Assembly (NCBI RefSeq): GCF_024199925.1
Contig: NZ_JANADR010000001.1
Coordinates: forward strand, 5,211,501-5,275,500
DNA: 64,000 nucleotides
Source: Bradyrhizobium sp. CCGUVB1N3
GTDB taxonomy: Bacteria > Pseudomonadota > Alphaproteobacteria > Rhizobiales > Xanthobacteraceae
Reading direction: 5' to 3'
Shown here: one piece after another, positions 17,695 to 26,245 of the stretch
Layout: each line of letters begins with the position of its first letter
How positions within the stretch are numbered: position 1 is the stretch's first letter
Made by a program: the position numbers and the translations under genes
Notes under the pieces: model-generated
Database searches by the model: none
Seen by the model: only the letters and a program-made list of their open reading frames with translations
Told to the model about the DNA's origin: nothing

Positions 17695-19527
17695 ATGCAT
17701 ATCGTCCGGCTGAAGATCTCCGGTTTCCGTGGAGTTCGTTCGGCGGATATCGTGCTAGGTCGTCACGCCGTTCTGGTTGGCCCTAACAATAGCGGCAAAA
17801 CCACCATCATTGAGGCGTTGGCCCTGCTTTTCGGCCGCGACCGTCTCGTTCGTCGGCTTACCGAGCATGATTTTCACGGTAGCTCGCCAAGCGAGACCGC
17901 GCGCATCCTGTGCATCGCCACGGTCACGGGCTTCGCGCCCAATGATCCGCATCATCATGCGTCGTGGTTCAGCCCCGAGCGCGGCGTAGAGAAATGGTTC
18001 GACCCGAACGCCAAGACTCTTCGTGCCGCCCCAGACGTGCAACACACCGAACTAGCCGTGCAGATCTGCTTTGCCGCGCGGTTCGATCTGGATGAGCTGG
18101 AGGCCGAAACGCTCCGCTTCTTCGTGGATGATGAGGCCACGCTAGGCGACCCGTTCGCGGAAGACACGCACTTGCGAACGATCCACACAAAGGTGCTCCA
18201 AGAACTGGGGTTTTTTCTCGTCCCGGCCTCGCGCACATGGGATCGCTGGATTTCCTTCTCGTCCGAATTGTTTCGCCGCGTGGTGGCCACGCGCGGGGAC
18301 ATGCCGGCGCAGGCGGTGCGCGCCGAGCGAGCGCGCCTCTGGACGCCGCCGGAGGGTACGCGCCTCGAAGATCAGCCGGGGCTTTCTGAGATTGTCGGCG
18401 CGGCCAATGACGAACTGCGCGCACTTATGGCGAGCACGCCCAAACTTCAACTACGCCTGACCTCGACCGACAGCGATTCTGTTCTGGAAAGCGTCGTACC
18501 GCATTTCGTGCAAGGAACGGGGCCGACCCTTCCCTCGCAGAGGCAGGGCACTGGCCTCGTCTCCCTGCAAAGCCTTCTGTTGCTCATGCAATTCGGCAAG
18601 GCACGCGCAGAAACGGGGCAGTCCTTCGTGCTGGCCGTCGAGGAACCAGAACTTCACATACAGCCTTCGCAGCAGAAGCGTCTGGTCAACCGCCTCAACG
18701 CACTGTGCAACCAAACTATCGTAACCACGCATTCGCCCATCGTCGCCGCGATGTTTCCTGCGCCCGACACGCTGTTCATTGAAACGCGCGAAGGCGTCCT
18801 GAATGCCAAGCCGCTCATGGACCCGGTGCCCGCGCAACCGACCAACCACCAGCAGCACCTGCTCTTTGCTTGGCGGCAAAAGCTGGTGGGCGCGCTCATG
18901 CACGAATGCGCCCTGATCCCCGAAGGAGTTTCGGACGTCGCGTGGCTTGAGGCGCTGCAAACGGCCCTTGAGCTGCATCAGAGTTGGGACGCCGCTGGCG
19001 ACGGCGCACCGCTTCTCTCCACCTTCGTTGGCGTCGTGCCGACTATCGACGCAAAGATTGCTGACACATTCGCGTTGGTCAGCGCCGTTCACTCGCGACC
19101 CTGCATCCTTGTTGACGGGGACAATGACGGGCGCAGCTATTTCGATGCGGTGAAGGCAAGCAACCCGCCACCGCGCTGTGTCGTGTTCTGGCCGCAGGGC
19201 TGGGCGATGGAGCATGTGGTCTCATGGATCGCGGGTGCGGATGGAGGCGCGATGCTGGCTGTGCTTGGAACCGTGTTGGGAACGTCGTTCGCCGACACTC
19301 AAGCGCTCGCTGCCTACTTGCTCACTCGGAAATCTTACGCGCCGACTCACGAGAGCGCGGCCGTCGTTCTCATGGCTAATACGGCCTGCCGGGCACGCGC
19401 CTCACAGTTGCTCGACGCGTTGTGCGCCGTGCTGCGCGATCCGACGAATGTTAACACACCACTCTTCACGCGCATTGCAGCGGACTCGACCGCCGATATG
19501 CACGTTTTCCGGTTCGCGCCGCGATGA
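17695..19527 (+). CDS. gajA: GajA-like OLD-family ATPase-nuclease (Gabija)
   Basis: 610 residues. An ABC-type ATPase begins at the N-terminus: FRGV near 11-14, Walker A GPNNSGKTT at 29-37, a signature-like stretch near 282 (QRQGTGLVSLQSLLLLM), Walker B FVLAVEEPELHI and the TTHSPIVAAMF switch. The TOPRIM nuclease domain follows with IPEGVSD and ILVDGDNDG. OLD-family nuclease followed at once by a UvrD-like helicase is the Gabija arrangement. GajA in the family is a sequence-selective DNA-nicking enzyme inhibited by nucleotides and released when phages deplete them. The stop overlaps the gajB ATG by four bases. Confidence 0.82.
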   Translation: MHIVRLKISGFRGVRSADIVLGRHAVLVGPNNSGKTTIIEALALLFGRDRLVRRLTEHDFHGSSPSETARILCIATVTGFAPNDPHHHASWFSPERGVEKWFDPNAKTLRAAPDVQHTELAVQICFAARFDLDELEAETLRFFVDDEATLGDPFAEDTHLRTIHTKVLQELGFFLVPASRTWDRWISFSSELFRRVVATRGDMPAQAVRAERARLWTPPEGTRLEDQPGLSEIVGAANDELRALMASTPKLQLRLTSTDSDSVLESVVPHFVQGTGPTLPSQRQGTGLVSLQSLLLLMQFGKARAETGQSFVLAVEEPELHIQPSQQKRLVNRLNALCNQTIVTTHSPIVAAMFPAPDTLFIETREGVLNAKPLMDPVPAQPTNHQQHLLFAWRQKLVGALMHECALIPEGVSDVAWLEALQTALELHQSWDAAGDGAPLLSTFVGVVPTIDAKIADTFALVSAVHSRPCILVDGDNDGRSYFDAVKASNPPPRCVVFWPQGWAMEHVVSWIAGADGGAMLAVLGTVLGTSFADTQALAAYLLTRKSYAPTHESAAVVLMANTACRARASQLLDALCAVLRDPTNVNTPLFTRIAADSTADMHVFRFAPR

Positions 19528-20867
19528 CATTCGATTTCTTTGAGGGCGCGGCGGGGACGGGCAAGACCCACAATCTTGTGGGGCGCGCAGGAGAGATCGT
19601 TCAGGACGGCGCATTGGGCGAGGGTCACAAGCTCCTGGCGCTCACCTTCATGAACGGCGCGCGCCGGCGGCTGGATGCCCGCCTTAGCGAAAATCCAGTG
19701 TTCCGCAGGCGCTTTGACTGCCAAACCTTCGATGTGTTCGCTCGGACACTGGCCGCGCGGCGCAGGAGTCTGATTACGCCCGAAATGCGAGTTCGGGCGG
19801 ACGCCCTAAACGAATTTGATGGACCATGCACTCTGGCGGCAGACCTTCTAGAACACGAACCGGTCCGTCGATGGGTGGCGCGGAGCTTCCCGCTCGTTCT
19901 GGTCGATGAGGCGCAAGACCTCGACGCACACCGGATGCGCATCCTTCAAGAGCTTTCGTCATCGTGCCGGATCGTTGCAGCGGCGGACGCTTTCCAGTGC
20001 CTTGACAACGGACGCGATACCGCACCCCTCATGGGCTGGCTTGAAGGCGCAGGACAAACCCACCGTCTCACGCAGGTTCGGCGCACGACTCAACAGGGGC
20101 TTCTTGCCGCCGCGCTGGCCGTGCGCGAGGGACGGGACATCAAGGCCGTTCTTACGGCCAGAACGTTCAAGAACAGCACAACATGGAGCGGCGGAGGTTT
20201 CCGGCTTCTGGATGCGCCCGCGACAAATGCCAACCACGCGCTTCTGGCGTGGGCGATTGCCAACGACATTGCGCAACGTCAAGGCCCGGTGGTCATTCTC
20301 ACACCGGATGCAGGCAACGCGATTATTCGTGCCGCGCTCAACACCGTTCAGACCAAGCAGCACACGCGCAAAAACAGCGGCGTGACCTTCGGGCCGTATC
20401 CGCATACGTGGGACCGTCACGACAATGAGGAAGCCGACGCCTTGCTGGCCGATATCGCTCTGCCGGGAGCGGCGACCTGCGCAGGCTTGCGGGCGCTGCT
20501 AATGCCCTTGGCCGGACACGCGCCTATCGCACAGGCCCTTAGTCGCATCGACCGCCTGCGCCGGGCGCATGGGCAGACAACCTTCACCGCCGCGCAAGTC
20601 ACCGAGTTCGTGCGGCAATCTGTACGTAACCGTTCGCGTCTGGGCTTCCGGCAGCAACGCGGCCACCTTGCCATGACGATCCAGCGCGCCAAGAACCGGG
20701 AGTTTCCTAACGTCATCGTGCTTTGGCCGCATACGGCGACGGGTAGCCCGGACCATCTGCGCCGATTGCTCTACAACGGCATCACGCGCGCGCAGAATCA
20801 TTGTACCGTTATTGTGCTCGGTCAAGGACGGTTGAACACCCCACCTTTCGCGCCATCCGTTGGCTGA
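19524..20867 (+). CDS. gajB: GajB-like UvrD/Rep-family helicase (Gabija)
   Basis: 447 residues. Helicase motifs in order: motif I EGAAGTGKTHNLV at the N-terminus, motif Ia LALTFMNGARRRL, motif II LVLVDEAQDLD near residue 130, motif IV-like QVRRTTQQGL, motif V MTIQRAKNREFPNVIVLWP, and motif VI YNGITRAQNHCTVIVLG at the C-terminus. It is short for a UvrD protein, as is usual for GajB. The ATGA overlap with gajA implies translational coupling. GajB in the family acts with GajA on DNA ends or termini. Confidence 0.82.
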   Translation: MTFDFFEGAAGTGKTHNLVGRAGEIVQDGALGEGHKLLALTFMNGARRRLDARLSENPVFRRRFDCQTFDVFARTLAARRRSLITPEMRVRADALNEFDGPCTLAADLLEHEPVRRWVARSFPLVLVDEAQDLDAHRMRILQELSSSCRIVAAADAFQCLDNGRDTAPLMGWLEGAGQTHRLTQVRRTTQQGLLAAALAVREGRDIKAVLTARTFKNSTTWSGGGFRLLDAPATNANHALLAWAIANDIAQRQGPVVILTPDAGNAIIRAALNTVQTKQHTRKNSGVTFGPYPHTWDRHDNEEADALLADIALPGAATCAGLRALLMPLAGHAPIAQALSRIDRLRRAHGQTTFTAAQVTEFVRQSVRNRSRLGFRQQRGHLAMTIQRAKNREFPNVIVLWPHTATGSPDHLRRLLYNGITRAQNHCTVIVLGQGRLNTPPFAPSVG

Positions 20868-20993
20868 CCCGAAGATCTGACCTTGTGGGTCATGAACAGG
20901 GCGCACTCCTCGGAAGCTAGGCGGCCGCGCGCATAGAATTATCGGCGCGACCGAGAAAGCGGTCGTAGGCGGAAACCGCAGTCTGGCTTGACG

Positions 20994-21425
20994 TTACGCC
21001 GGTCCACGCATCGGATTGATGATCTGGACACCGGCAAAGTCTTTCTCGTTGTCCGTTGCCACAACGCAGTCGTTCGCAGCGGCGACGGCAGCGATAATCA
21101 TATCGAGCCCGCTGCGTGGCCGGCCGGCGGCTGTCCCTTCCGCCATCAATTCCGCCCAGATGAGGCCCGCCTTCTCGTCGAACACCAGGATGCGATCCGC
21201 GAACAAAGCTTGAGGCCCCTCCGGACCAGAGAACCAGGCATCAAGCGCTGCGCGCTTTTTGCCGTTCGGCTTCTCCAGGATACCGCGAAGGATTTCGGCA
21301 AGCGTAAGCGAGGCAATGAACAACTGCTCATCGCGCTTACCCGCCATCCAACTCAGGAGCGATTCCGGTGGCTGCGGCTTGACGACGTTACTGATGATAT
21401 GGGTGTCGAGGAGATAGCGCGTCAC
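20994..21425 (-). CDS. vapC: PIN-domain RNase toxin (VapC)
   Basis: 143 residues. The PIN-domain acidic residues are visible: YLLDTHIIS with Asp7, SLTLAEILRG with a Glu near 45, SGLDMIIAAVAAAND with Asp near 108, and VVATDNEKDF near 120-128. VapC toxins cut tRNA or rRNA; the target here is unknown. It overlaps its antitoxin gene by four bases and comes second, as is usual for this type. Confidence 0.9.
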   Translation of the reverse strand: MTRYLLDTHIISNVVKPQPPESLLSWMAGKRDEQLFIASLTLAEILRGILEKPNGKKRAALDAWFSGPEGPQALFADRILVFDEKAGLIWAELMAEGTAAGRPRSGLDMIIAAVAAANDCVVATDNEKDFAGVQIINPMRGPA

Positions 21426-21724
21426 AGGTCGACCTTGCGACCTTCTTCGCGTGGGCGCGTCAGGTCGAGATCGGCGCCGACGAGCGGCGAGCGACGCAAT
21501 GCGTTCAAGATGCCACCGGGCTTGGTGGGCTCGCCGGAAACCGCCTGTTGAACCGTGCGCCGAAGATTGCTCGCTTCCGGCCCTTCCTTGCTCAGCTTGC
21601 GCGCAAGCGCTCTAATGAGGTCGCGGTCGGTCTCGAGGGCTTGGAGTTCGAACCGCACAATGCCACGTTTGGTCAGCCGTGATCGGTAATTTTCGATCGC
21701 CCTTTTCTGCGCGCTCTTGCCCAC
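21422..21724 (-). CDS. vapB: VapB-type antitoxin
   Basis: 100 residues. The N-terminal half (YRSRLTKRGIVRFELQALETDRDLIRALARKL in two halves) is typical of the rhizobial antitoxins that precede PIN toxins; the C-terminal half is probably disordered and wraps the toxin. Its stop overlaps the vapC ATG by four bases. The palindrome at 21740-21753, 15 bases upstream of the start, is the likely autoregulatory operator. Confidence 0.82.
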   Translation of the reverse strand: MGKSAQKRAIENYRSRLTKRGIVRFELQALETDRDLIRALARKLSKEGPEASNLRRTVQQAVSGEPTKPGGILNALRRSPLVGADLDLTRPREEGRKVDL

Positions 21725-22027
21725 TTATGGCCTCCACGGTATATCTGGATATATAGCCGAATCTTAGGTTCGCTGCAAGGCCACGGCTCGTTTGTGATGT
21801 CCAGAGCGGCGGAGATGATAAGAGGGTGGAGCTGTGGGCGACATCGCAATTGCGCGAATGGCGGTTTGGACTGGTCATCACGAAAATGTTTTTCGTGCGC
21901 TCGACTTCGCGACATCTCGATCTGCTACGCCGCTTATCTCGGATCAACGCGCGAATGCGATGCAAGACATTGATCCTATGAGATGTTTTGCCTTGTCCTG
22001 CGACAGCAATTCGTCATCCTTGCCAAG
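21725..22027. other. Intergenic region between vapBC and the recombinase block
   Basis: Apart from the VapB operator, the only clear structure is a hairpin at 21879-21897: CACGAAAA and TTTTCGTG around TGT, eight perfect pairs. Short overlapping frames here have no family resemblance and appear spurious. Confidence 0.4.
21740..21753. promoter_or_regulatory. Candidate VapB operator
   Basis: TATATC and GATATA form a perfect 6-bp inverted repeat around TG, in an AT-rich stretch 15 bases upstream of the vapB start. The position is right for binding by the VapBC complex. Confidence 0.5.
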
Positions 22028-22261
22028 ATGCGGAGCGATCCGCCCAATGGCAAGGACGCGGCGGTGGCGCGACAGAGAGGAACGACAGCCGAAAAGCTTC
22101 GCGTGGTCGTCGATGCGGTACCTGAAGCCACGGTTGCGTTCGTCGCATCCAAGCCTGATCCTCGCCTTGTCAATCTGGTGCGGCTGCTCGCCCGGCAAGC
22201 TGCGCGTGATTTCATCCAGGCCGAAACGGACAGCCGGAAGCGTGACCGTCTCCCGGACTAA
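22028..22261 (+). CDS. Small unrecognised protein preceding the recombinase
   Basis: 77 residues from an ATG at 22028 (the frame also has an ATG at 21983). It is rich in Arg, Ala and Val, with a likely helix at the C-terminus (LVRLLARQAARDFIQAE). It ends 9 bases before the recombinase start, with AGGAGG in the gap. Small genes in this position accompany large serine recombinases in related rhizobia; it could be a directionality factor, but nothing in the sequence proves it. Confidence 0.45.
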   Translation: MRSDPPNGKDAAVARQRGTTAEKLRVVVDAVPEATVAFVASKPDPRLVNLVRLLARQAARDFIQAETDSRKRDRLPD

Positions 22262-22270
22262 GGAGGCGTC

Positions 22271-23929
22271 ATGAAGATCGCACTTTACGCCCGCTACTCG
22301 TCCGACAATCAGCGCGACGCATCGATCGAAGATCAGTTGCGGCTCTGCCGCCTCCACGCCGAGAAGCAAGGTTGGACGGTGGTCGACAGCTACACGGACC
22401 GGGCGATCTCCGGTGCATCGCTACTTCGCCCAGGCATCCAGGAACTGATCAGCGACGCCATGCGCGGGAAGTTTGCGGTGGTGCTTGCCGAGGCAATGGA
22501 CCGCCTCAGCCGCGATCAGGAGGACATTGCCGGGCTCTTTAAGCGCATGGCCTTCGCCGGGGTACGGATCGTCACCCTCTCGGAGGGAGACGTCACACAT
22601 CTGCACGTCGGGCTGAAGGGCACGATGAACGCCTTGTTCCTGAAGGACCTCGCTGACAAGACGCGGCGAGGTCTGCGCGGCCGCGTCGCGGACGGCAAGT
22701 CGGGCGGCGGGCTGTGCTTCGGTTATGACGTCGTCAAGCAATTCGCCGCTAATGGCGAGCCGATCCGAGGTGACCGCACCGTCAACGAGGCCGAAGCGGC
22801 TGTCGTTCGCCGTATCTTTGCGGACTACCTTGCCAGCAAGTCCTCGCGCACAATCGCATTCGAGCTGAACCGCGAAGGTGTGCCTGGACCGCAAGGCGCT
22901 GAATGGGGACCGTCGACCATTCACGGCAACCCAAAGCGCGGCGTTGGCATCCTCAACAACGAGCTCTATGTGGGTCGCCTCGTGTGGAATCGGCTCCGCT
23001 ATCTCAAAGACCCTGATACCGGAAAGCGCGTTTCTCGGCTGAATCCTGAATCCGAATGGGTGATCCAAGAAGTCCCCGAGCTGCGCATTGTCGATCAGGA
23101 AATGTGGGATGCGGTCAAGGCGCGTCAGCAGACGCTCGCCTACGAGCCTTCAGCGCCTGGCGAGAACAGGCTTAATGAGCGCCATCGGCCCAAATACCTC
23201 CTCGCCGGCCTCGTGAAGTGCGGATGCTGCGGCGGCGGGTACACAATGATTTCGAAGGACCTGCTCGGCTGCGCAACGGCTCGCAACAAGGGAACGTGCA
23301 ATAATCGTTTGAACATCCGGCGCGATGCGCTGGAGACCTCTGTGTTGAGCGGCCTTCGCACGCACCTGATGGAACCAGAGCTGTTCAAAGAGTTCTGCGA
23401 TGAGTTTACCCGCGAGGTGAACCGGCTGCGGATTGACCGAGGAGCGGACCTTGCGGCGATGAGGAACGAGCTTCCGCGCATTGAACGTGAACTTGGAAAG
23501 CTGGTGTCCGCCATCAAGGCTGGAGGTCCGATCGAGGCCATTGTCGAGGACATGAAGCGGCTCGAGGCCAGAAAGGTGGAGGTACGGGAGAAGCTCGCGA
23601 ACGCAGAAGAGCCGCCGCCTCTCCTGCATCCCAACATGGCGGAGATCTATCGGCAGCGCGTGGCCGCGCTGTACGAAAGCCTGCGAAGTGACGACGACAA
23701 AGGGGAGGCAGCGGAGGTTTTCCGTACCCTCGTCGATCAGGTGACACTGATGCCCGAGGCGGAGGAACTCGCGATCGTGCTGCGCGGCGACCTAGCCGCG
23801 ATCCTCCGGTTTGCGGCAGGCAAAAAGAACCCCGACGTCCTTTCGGAAGCCGGGGCTCTGAACGGCTTGCTATCGCAAGCGTCGGTGGTTGCGGGGATAG
23901 GATTTGAACCTATGACCTTCAGGTTATGA
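22271..23929 (+). CDS. Large serine recombinase (island integrase)
   Basis: 552 residues. The resolvase catalytic domain is at the N-terminus (ALYARYSSDNQRDASIEDQL with the nucleophile Ser near 10, later EAMDRLSRDQEDIAG). The recombinase domain follows (GYDVVKQ...NEAEAAVVRRIFADYLASKSSRTIAFELNREG in parts), then a zinc ribbon (VKCGCCGGGY...CNNRLNIRR) and a coiled coil around 370-450. The last 13 codons (VVAGIGFEPMTFRL) are read from the 3' half of a tRNA-fMet gene on the other strand, so the gene ends inside its attachment site. AGGAGG precedes the ATG. It is the probable integrase of the left island. Confidence 0.9.
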   Translation: MKIALYARYSSDNQRDASIEDQLRLCRLHAEKQGWTVVDSYTDRAISGASLLRPGIQELISDAMRGKFAVVLAEAMDRLSRDQEDIAGLFKRMAFAGVRIVTLSEGDVTHLHVGLKGTMNALFLKDLADKTRRGLRGRVADGKSGGGLCFGYDVVKQFAANGEPIRGDRTVNEAEAAVVRRIFADYLASKSSRTIAFELNREGVPGPQGAEWGPSTIHGNPKRGVGILNNELYVGRLVWNRLRYLKDPDTGKRVSRLNPESEWVIQEVPELRIVDQEMWDAVKARQQTLAYEPSAPGENRLNERHRPKYLLAGLVKCGCCGGGYTMISKDLLGCATARNKGTCNNRLNIRRDALETSVLSGLRTHLMEPELFKEFCDEFTREVNRLRIDRGADLAAMRNELPRIERELGKLVSAIKAGGPIEAIVEDMKRLEARKVEVREKLANAEEPPPLLHPNMAEIYRQRVAALYESLRSDDDKGEAAEVFRTLVDQVTLMPEAEELAIVLRGDLAAILRFAAGKKNPDVLSEAGALNGLLSQASVVAGIGFEPMTFRL

Positions 23930-23930
23930 G
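23886..23930 (-). other. tRNA-fMet 3' fragment (attachment site)
   Basis: On the minus strand these 45 bases read from the CAT anticodon region through the variable and T arms (GGTTCAAATCC) to the terminal CCA of an alphaproteobacterial initiator tRNA. The 5' half is missing: bases to the right do not form D-arm or acceptor sequence and the anticodon stem is broken. Fragments like this are made when an element integrates into a tRNA gene. The recombinase stop and the tenA stop both lie within it. Confidence 0.8.
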
Positions 23931-24625
23931 GCTGATGATTGCCGAGAGGGTTGTTCAACACGCTGGCCCGCGCGCCAGCCCATCTCCCAGAAGTCTGCCT
24001 CGAGCCGAGTGGCTTCCTTGAAGATCGCAATCAGCTCTGCCTCGCGAGCCGGCGTGGCGTAGAGATCGGCAAGATGTTCCATGTGCGCCCGCGCTTTTGC
24101 GGCGACCTCCTGGTACGGCGCGCCAGCGTACTCGGCGATCCAAACGCGATAGGAGTTCGTCGCAGCGTCCGCATCGGGTCGCGAGGCGAGCCGTGTTGCG
24201 ATCTCCGCGTACCCGATCACACAGGGGGCAAGCACCACCTTGAGTGCCAGCAGATCGCCGCGCATTCCTGCGTCGAGCACATAGCGTGTGTAGGCCAGCA
24301 TTTCGACCGCCGGAGGGGTTTGTTCAAGGTCGCTCAGGGATAGGCCCCAACCCGCACAGAGCTTCACATGCAGGTTCATCTCGACATCAAGGATGGCCGA
24401 AAGGCCGGCCGCTGCTTCACGCATGTCGGCAAGTTTAGGCGACTTGTAGACTGAGAGCGCGTAAGCGCGAGCAAACTCGATGAGAAATAGGTAGTCCTGA
24501 ACAAGGTAGTGACGAAACGCCGCTTCGGGGAGCGAGCCGTCTGCCAATCCGTTCGTGAAGGGATGCTCGGTGTAGGCCCGCCACTCAGCGGATGCTTCTG
24601 TCTTTAGACGCTCGAAGAAACTCAC
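23924..24625 (-). CDS. tenA: TenA/THI-4 family protein (aminopyrimidine aminohydrolase)
   Basis: 233 residues from the ATG at 24625. The TenA pattern is complete: FTNGLADGSLPEAAFRHYLVQDYLFL at 24-49 with the conserved YLxQDYxF, LHVKLCAGWGLS, YTRYVLDAG, VVLAPCVIGYAEIA with the catalytic Cys, and WIAEYAGAPYQ, ending EADFWEMGWR. TenA hydrolyses aminopyrimidines to HMP in thiamin salvage. The last eight residues extend into the tRNA-fMet fragment, which supplies the stop codon. No other thiamin genes are near; it may be a chromosomal gene or island cargo. Confidence 0.9.
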   Translation of the reverse strand: MSFFERLKTEASAEWRAYTEHPFTNGLADGSLPEAAFRHYLVQDYLFLIEFARAYALSVYKSPKLADMREAAAGLSAILDVEMNLHVKLCAGWGLSLSDLEQTPPAVEMLAYTRYVLDAGMRGDLLALKVVLAPCVIGYAEIATRLASRPDADAATNSYRVWIAEYAGAPYQEVAAKARAHMEHLADLYATPAREAELIAIFKEATRLEADFWEMGWRAGQRVEQPSRQSSAS

Positions 24626-24844
24626 GATGCTTTTCGCCTGGCTTGCTTTTCCATGAACGTCTTTGGCCCGCTACCGATAGCGCATTGCGAACCGGGTGGA
24701 CGCTGACCTTGACAGGCCGCCGCGATCAGCCGGTTCGACGGCGTGGGGAATTCGTTGCCGTCGGTCGCCGGGACTGACTTGGGTTCCCACGTTAGCACAC
24801 CGCGAATCGCGCAAGGACTGGGGAGAAATTTCATCAGGTCGGGT

Positions 24845-24889
24845 GGCGTCGCAAACGGTACTCGAACCTGTGACCTCGTCATTACGAAA
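24845..24889 (-). other. Decayed tRNA-Thr (CGT) 3' fragment
   Basis: Minus strand reads TTCGTAATGACGAGGTCACA then GGTTCGAGT, which is the anticodon loop (CGT), the 3' anticodon stem, variable loop and start of the T arm of a tRNA-Thr, ending in GCCA. The 3' T-stem no longer pairs well and the 5' half is absent, so it is a remnant, probably an older integration scar. Confidence 0.5.
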
Positions 24890-24979
24890 ATTGCTTTTAG
24901 AACCAGACCGCGTTTCCATCGCCGTGGTAGCTATATGGTAGCTAGCGGTCGTCGACTTCGCGTGAAGAGTTGAGCAAGT

Positions 24980-25108
24980 TGTATCCCGCCAAGGTAAGAG
25001 CGAGTCGTCCGGACTCAATAAAACCGGGGGTTCTTGAATCCGTAGTGAGTCGGATTCCGCAATAACGGCGAGTCGAAACCGCGGGCTTTCAGGATAACGG
25101 CGAGTCGA
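24980..25108. repeat. Repeat cluster, candidate Tn7-like element end
   Basis: Four related blocks with the core GCGAGTCG or TGAGTCG end at 25007, 25052, 25075 and 25107. The two best copies share the 14 bases TAACGGCGAGTCGA; all four have the same orientation. A terminal TGT at 24980 stands 15 bases before the first block. Spaced, same-direction blocks behind a TGT terminus are how TnsB binding sites are arranged at Tn7-like ends. The other end would be outside the window. Confidence 0.5.
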
Positions 25109-25243
25109 TGTAATTCGATCTACATCTAAGTCATTCTACTATCTACGTTTATTGGCGCACCTTACATTGGCTCTTCGTGGTACCATCACTACGCGGCACC
25201 TGCGGCTGGGACCAGCCTACCGGTTTCTTTGCCGCGGCCTGCC

Positions 25244-25954
25244 CTATTGGGCTTCACCAGCTGAGGTGCCATCGCCGGCATCGACCGGAACTGCCGCGCG
25301 CGGGCCCGCGCTCATGATCGTGTCGTACGATACCGGGCTCCACCTTCTGGTCTCGCGGTTGAATTCCACGAACTGCCCACCGTGCACGGAGAATATCCGA
25401 AATTGCGGAAAACAGGCGAAGGCGGCGTCTCTGTCGACTTCTCCCTCGCCGCCGAAGAAATGCCTGACGAGGATCGGGCCGAAGGCGAATATTCCGACCG
25501 TGCGGTAGCCGCGAACGAGCCACTCGTTGCTGGTTCTGCGCTCGTCGATGCTCCGTGCGCAGCTTTCCGAGGTAGGAGCGTAGCCGCCCGATATGATTTC
25601 GCCGGTTGACGGGTTGAACGAGGTGCCGTCGTCGTTGGCCCCAACGGTGACAACGGAGTCGTTCGAAGGGATATCGACAATGATGCCGATGCTGCCACCG
25701 GCATTCGGGTCCGCGGGGTGCATGTCGGGATGCTGATATGGCCCGACATCGCCGGCCATGATCGTGCTGAAGGAGAGCGGGACGTCGGCCAGACCGGCCG
25801 CCTGCCGAAGGTCGTCAGGAAAGACTAGGCCGGGGTGGTTGCTCATCAGCGTCGAGAAATGGACCAGCAGTGCCTGGCGCTCCCGGAGGAAAGACCGGAT
25901 CGAGAAGTCGGTCTGGCTGGGCGGCGTGGTTTCGGTGGTGTCTTGAGTGTTCAT
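25244..25954 (-). CDS. Unrecognised 236-residue protein
   Basis: Start ATG at 25954, chosen because AAGAAGGAT stands just upstream; the frame extends to 26080 without a better site. The N-terminus is polar (Thr-rich), followed by a helical segment (FSIRSFLRERQALLVHFSTLM) and a beta-rich middle with many glycines (GGSIGIIVDIPS, IISGGYAPTSESC). No domain recognised and no membrane segment. It is the first gene inside the candidate Tn7-like element. Confidence 0.55.
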   Translation of the reverse strand: MNTQDTTETTPPSQTDFSIRSFLRERQALLVHFSTLMSNHPGLVFPDDLRQAAGLADVPLSFSTIMAGDVGPYQHPDMHPADPNAGGSIGIIVDIPSNDSVVTVGANDDGTSFNPSTGEIISGGYAPTSESCARSIDERRTSNEWLVRGYRTVGIFAFGPILVRHFFGGEGEVDRDAAFACFPQFRIFSVHGGQFVEFNRETRRWSPVSYDTIMSAGPRAAVPVDAGDGTSAGEAQ

Positions 25955-26245
25955 GGGTATCCTTCTTGGGACCGTTGATATCGTCCTCAGGTTCCGGTCA
26001 GGCCTTGGGAAGGACCCCAGGAATTGGGGATCGTTGTATTTAGAAATCGGCAGACTTTGCCCGGGGGATTCCGGCGCCAAAGCCGAAAATATTTTTACGA
26101 TCCTGGCAGACCTCTTGGCGCCCGGACAAGGTCCGCCTTCCTATAATGGAAATCGCGATCTTAACCCTCGAGGACCCGGCCCGAAGTTCCCAGGACGCGA
26201 GGCTTCCGGGCGAGCAACACGGTGGTCGCCCGGAAGATTTGCTCA

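Larger units (their letters stand above)
24626..25243. other. Gene-free junction between islands
   Basis: About 620 bases without a convincing gene. It holds the decayed tRNA-Thr fragment (24845-24889) and the repeat cluster of a candidate Tn7-like end (24980-25108). The short open frames that end in VANGTRTCDL read through the tRNA remnant and are not credible genes. Confidence 0.6.

Noticed and set aside
24743..24973. Frame ending VANGTRTCDL
   Set aside because: This is the usual artefact of translating through a tRNA 3' half, here the tRNA-Thr remnant.
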